64,000 bases of DNA from Paragonimus skrjabini miyazakii (Eukaryota; Platyhelminthes; Trematoda; Plagiorchiida; Troglotrematidae): NCBI GenBank assembly GCA_014338405.1, contig JTDE01001568.1, positions 1-64,000 on the forward strand, given 5' to 3'. This document shows, in pieces, positions 60,480-64,000 of the stretch. The notes beneath the pieces are model-generated. The model saw only the letters and a list, made by a program, of their open reading frames with translations, was not told the origin of the DNA and ran no database searches. A program made the position numbers and the translations under genes. Every line of letters starts with the position of its first letter. The first letter of the stretch is position 1.

Positions 60480-61500
60480 TTGACTGATTCTTATGCGTGC
60501 TGTTCTCAGCCTGAGAGAATAACTAATGACTACGGCAGTTGCAACCTATGTACAAGTTGACCCAGAAAGCATAGCAGATTGAGGATATTTTTATCCGAAA
60601 AAATAGGTGCTGGTCAGCCCTTAGCTGTTTTGTATTACCTTGCAGTTCCTCTTGAACGCTACCTGACTGGAGGCGCGAGCAAAGTCCGTGATAGAGCAAA
60701 TTAAGGTTGAAGTCAGCCAGCAGCGAGGTTCTGACGCACCTAAGTGATAATAATCCCGACTTTGGTAATGGGTTGTTTAGAAGTTCGGTGAGGTAAACAC
60801 GGGTTGAGATCAGTTTGAACAGATCTGCTAATAACCTAGACGATCGGATCAAGCTAGGTAAACCCGAATCCGTGTGTACGAACAAAACAATCTGTTCATG
60901 AATTACAGCCATCATGACCACCCAAACAACCAATGGCTGATAGGCAAAACACGTTCAGTGGCATAGCTAAATTTTATGCTGTAATCTTCCGACATTTATA
61001 CTGACATTTTCGGCAAGGCGCTACTAGCTTTCTTAAAAAAAAGACTGAAACCATAAGTGCTAGCTTCGCATTCAAGGCCAACAAAATCAGTTGACTGGTT
61101 AAGTGCGACAAATCAGAAAGGCAAAGAACCGTAATAACTGCAGAGCAGAACAATCAAATTATAGACTAGCCCATTGAACAGCAAAGAAAATCTGTTACGC
61201 GGCGAAATTCTGTAGGCTAACAGCCACCGGAAAATTAACACAATCATCAGGAGAGAGCACGCTCCAAAATTTTCTAAAATTTCCCATGAAGTTCATTACT
61301 GTACATGTTGTTAGAGACCAACAAATGTGCACAAATCTGATGAGATGTACTAGAGAGTGATATACAAACGTATTCAGATAGGGATAATCAATAGTTTCTA
61401 TCGATTGTGCAATGGTGAGCGTTCAAGTGTGGCTTCCGCATCGAACGACAAAACAAGAGATACAGACCAGCATACAAATCCTTCGACGTAGTTCAATAAA
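60480..61500. other. Intronic or intergenic stretch
   Basis: A 136-codon minus-strand open frame (60933-60523; SRLLADLFKLISTRVYLTEL) overlies a moderately GC-rich patch. It has no recognisable domain and may be a repeat remnant. Confidence 0.3.
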
Positions 61501-61509
61501 GTGGGATTT

Positions 61510-61862
61510 GTGATGAGTGGTGGGGGATTTCAGTTTTCATACAGATTGAACATCACCGACAAGTGATCGCAGCTGTCGCATTCCCATACAGTTTCCAATC
61601 AGCCTTTTCGTAAGGGGAACGTTCACATATGATAATTCGGTTGTGCCTAATGTGAGGTCAATGGCGCAGTGGTAAACGCCTCATGAAAAGCGTGGCCGGA
61701 GTTCTAGTCCCGGCAGTGGCGAGGATATGCACTACTGACGGGCTCTAATGAAAACGAAACTCGAGTCTAGTGCTTCTTTTCGAAAGGGGCCGACTAGATA
61801 GTCTGTGAGAAAGCGACAGCTGCGATTAATTGTGGGTGATGTTCAATCTGTACAAAAGTGAA
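61510..61862. repeat. Head-to-head pair of family A SINEs
   Basis: 61510-61618 is the 3' part of a family A SINE on the minus strand. 61619-61862 is a plus-strand copy with a perfect A box TGGCGCAGTGG and the B-box-like AGTTCTAGTCCC. The shared 3' regions (gcgacagctgcga and its complement) make an inverted repeat able to fold. Confidence 0.7.
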
Positions 61863-62345
61863 ATTTACCGTTAGCATAAAGTCACCTGAAAAACCTGAAG
61901 TAGTAAACGTGTCAAAAAACCACAAGAAAAAAAGCGCTGTGTAACGATGCAGCAGGATAAAAACATTAAATCAATGCACGCAACATGAACGCCATTAAGT
62001 CCCGTTCTTTGCCATATAAGCCAGCGTACGTAACCAAACGCGTTCTTTGTTCTTCGGCCAAGAAGCTGTAAACAACACAATGAAGTAAGTTTCAGTGTCA
62101 GTGTTTTCACAGAAACCCTGCAGACCTTCAAGTGCCAGCTGCAAACCTGTGTTCAGTTTAATGGATTCTTAAGAATTGCACGTTATATATTGGCTCACAC
62201 TTGTGGTAATAAATTCGTCTTGTTTTGCAATAGGTTTTGCGACAGTGTGCAAAATGGACCAATCACACAAAATATCTGCTGTTAACGGGATGTGAAAAAA
62301 TTCAGTCCCCAGCGCAGTTATATGAATGAGCTCTTAACCTGTTAG

Positions 62346-62603
62346 TATGCTTGCTGGTTTCCAGCTTCTTGCAAAAGAATGGTGTGTGCTTGATCATGAT
62401 TGGTATGCGACATACAGGTATTCGTCTAGTAACACACGAGGGACAAATGAACGTCGACATTTATGCCCGGAAAGTGCTGATCTGTTGAATGAACTTCTGA
62501 AGACAGTATACAGGAACTGCAATCTTACGAACGGGATCTGCAACCTCATATTCCAGAGATATAGATGGACTAGCGCGATGCGATTGACGTATTACGGAAA
62601 AAG
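62346..62603 (+). CDS. Probable exon, product unknown
   Basis: After acceptor cttaacctgttag one base and ATG lead into LAGFQLLAKEWCVLDHDWYA, RHLCPESADLLNELLKTVYR and NLIFQRYRWTSAMRLTYYGK, with donor AAAAAG|GTGAGA leaving two bases. Composition is coding-like. Family unknown. Confidence 0.5.
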
Positions 62604-63611
62604 GTGAGAGAACATAAGGTTCGCTTGTTAAGTGTGTCCACCTTTAGGCTTTGTACGCGGTCCCAACAATAACAGTTTAGAGGCGACCGATTAAAAGAAC
62701 GATGCCCTGTATATTTCCGAATTATTAAGAAAACAAGAGTATTTCATTCTAACCTACTTAGAGGTTAACGGCGATACTCAGTATCTAAATGGAACGGATA
62801 AGCAAAAGTGCACCACAACTTGACATTTAAAACATCAAAATCCTTCACCAGGAGAGCAGTCTTGCTCGTTTCAATCAACCGATTCTGCGAAGATCAAACA
62901 GAGCTGTAGAAAATGCTGTTCAAAGAAACATGGAGTTGTGTGCGAAATTCACAGTACACTTGAATGAAGTGGCACTGAGTTTAGACTAACATCTCACGGA
63001 CAGATAAAGGTATGCAACGAACACGCGTGCAAAAAAAAATTGTGACTGACATCAGAAAGACATTTTCTTATGTCGCTGCAACGTGAAAGGGAGGTGAGTA
63101 AAAACAAATCAACTGTTAACAGGTTCATTGGACTAGAAATTACCCATTGTTCCATTGAATGCGCTAACACATTTTAGTGCCATTTCTAGTTCTTCAGCTT
63201 AGACTTCTTTTATTAATTTCCAACCTTCTTAGCGGCGTTTTCTTCTAGGATATTTCACGTCACTGTTGAGGTGAGCGGCAGCCCGAGCCACAATACTTGT
63301 TGGTCAAGTTCATGGCAGCTATAACGCTGGTGATGATTATAGATGGTGCACTAACCGCGCAAATTCCAAGGTTGTGAGATATTAGAATGACTGAGGCTGT
63401 TAATGCCAGTCAGTCTGTTGAGAGCAGAAACAACACTTTTACATGAAAAAATCGGGCTGATAAGTTTCACGTTGTGACCAATTTGTCCCAAAATGAAACA
63501 AATAGGAAAGAATGTGCAAACGGAGTAGGAATTAAGATAAACCGTCTGAAAATGTATTAGTAAAAGTGCTTCGTACTTAATCACACCAATCTCTAACCGA
63601 ATGAATTTCAG

Positions 63612-63707
63612 CCACCTCCTGAAGAACTTCGTTCCAAGCTAATTTCTGATTCTCGGATGAAACTCATTGTTAACAGATTTGGAGAGGAGCAACTGAGAGA
63701 CTACGTG
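63612..63707 (+). CDS. Exon of an unidentified gene
   Basis: 32 codons between acceptor cgaatgaatttcag and donor TACGTG|GTAAGT, phase 0 at both ends, reading PPPEELRSKLISDSRMKLIV and NRFGEEQLRDYV. Textbook splice sites. Probably part of the same gene as the 60279-60446 exon. Confidence 0.7.
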
Positions 63708-64000
63708 GTAAGTGATGAGCGATAATTCCATTGAAGATTATATAACTGTTCAGAATTTGCATGTACTCGGCTGAACGGACTCAAACAATGAAGACAGGCA
63801 AACAAACCCCACCATAAAAGTGTAGGGATAAACAATTTATCTAGCTACTTCCTGCGACATATGGTATAAATCATGGACTTTACGTACGCTATAACTGTAA
63901 CTCATTACTGATTAGATCATCTAAAACTACCCTACCGTGAATTGCTTATATTTGCTTTAACTGTAGAAAAATAGCCGCGGTAAAACTATACAGACAAAGA

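Noticed and set aside
60523..60933. 136-codon minus-strand open frame as a gene
   Set aside because: No domain, no splice support and no coding-like periodicity that I can judge. Noted only within the stretch description.
1..64000. CRISPR array, bacterial operon or ribosome binding sites
   Set aside because: No regularly spaced identical repeats with unique spacers, no adjacent co-directional long ORFs; the gene structure is clearly eukaryotic.

Overview
The window is raw eukaryotic, almost certainly metazoan, genomic DNA of roughly 40% GC. There is no operon structure. Coding signal comes as short exon-like blocks bounded by AG acceptors and GT donors, or as decayed transposon genes. A Penelope-like element, a Gypsy element whose gag resembles the DUF7041 type, CACTA-like transposases and tRNA-derived SINEs together suggest a parasitic flatworm (fluke or tapeworm). 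That assignment is inference from the element repertoire, not from any identified host gene. Three runs of exactly 100 N (14579-14678, 25087-25186, 60172-60271) split the window into four contigs.

Region 1 (1-17.3 kb) is almost wholly mobile-element debris. It holds a foldback element (1041-2884), then a 4.4 kb two-gene CACTA-like element with terminal inverted repeats (2992-7356), whose transposase and DUF4806-like protein are broken by stops and frame changes. A minus-strand Gypsy gag-protease remnant (8811-10131) follows with LTR-like repeats upstream, then several dispersed repeats. A small element has CCCAGTAAACAC ends (14507-14881). A second, better preserved CACTA-like transposase lies on the minus strand (16968-15542).

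Region 2 (17.3-25.1 kb) has a 190-bp tandem duplication, a few plus-strand exon candidates (best 24082-24189) and a plus-strand Penelope reverse-transcriptase fragment that runs into the second gap.

Region 3 (25.2-60.2 kb, one contig) carries a series of minus-strand exons between 50.0 and 27.5 kb with good splice sites and often matching phases; I cannot name the product. It also holds SINEs, a 167-bp inverted repeat, some plus-strand exon candidates near 53.8-56.0 kb, and at its right end the Penelope C-terminal part on the minus strand.

Region 4 (60.3-64 kb) has plus-strand exons (60279-60446, 62346-62603, 63612-63707) and a head-to-head SINE pair.

Most notable result: the Penelope RT fragment (plus) ends at the 25.1 kb gap and the complementary Penelope C-terminal fragment (minus) ends at the 60.2 kb gap, while most exons are plus-strand outside contig 25187-60171 and minus-strand inside it. 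Flipping that contig would put RT and C-terminus in the correct order and most exons on one strand, so it is probably scaffolded backwards. I found no CRISPR, rRNA or functional tRNA gene and no clearly new biological system.
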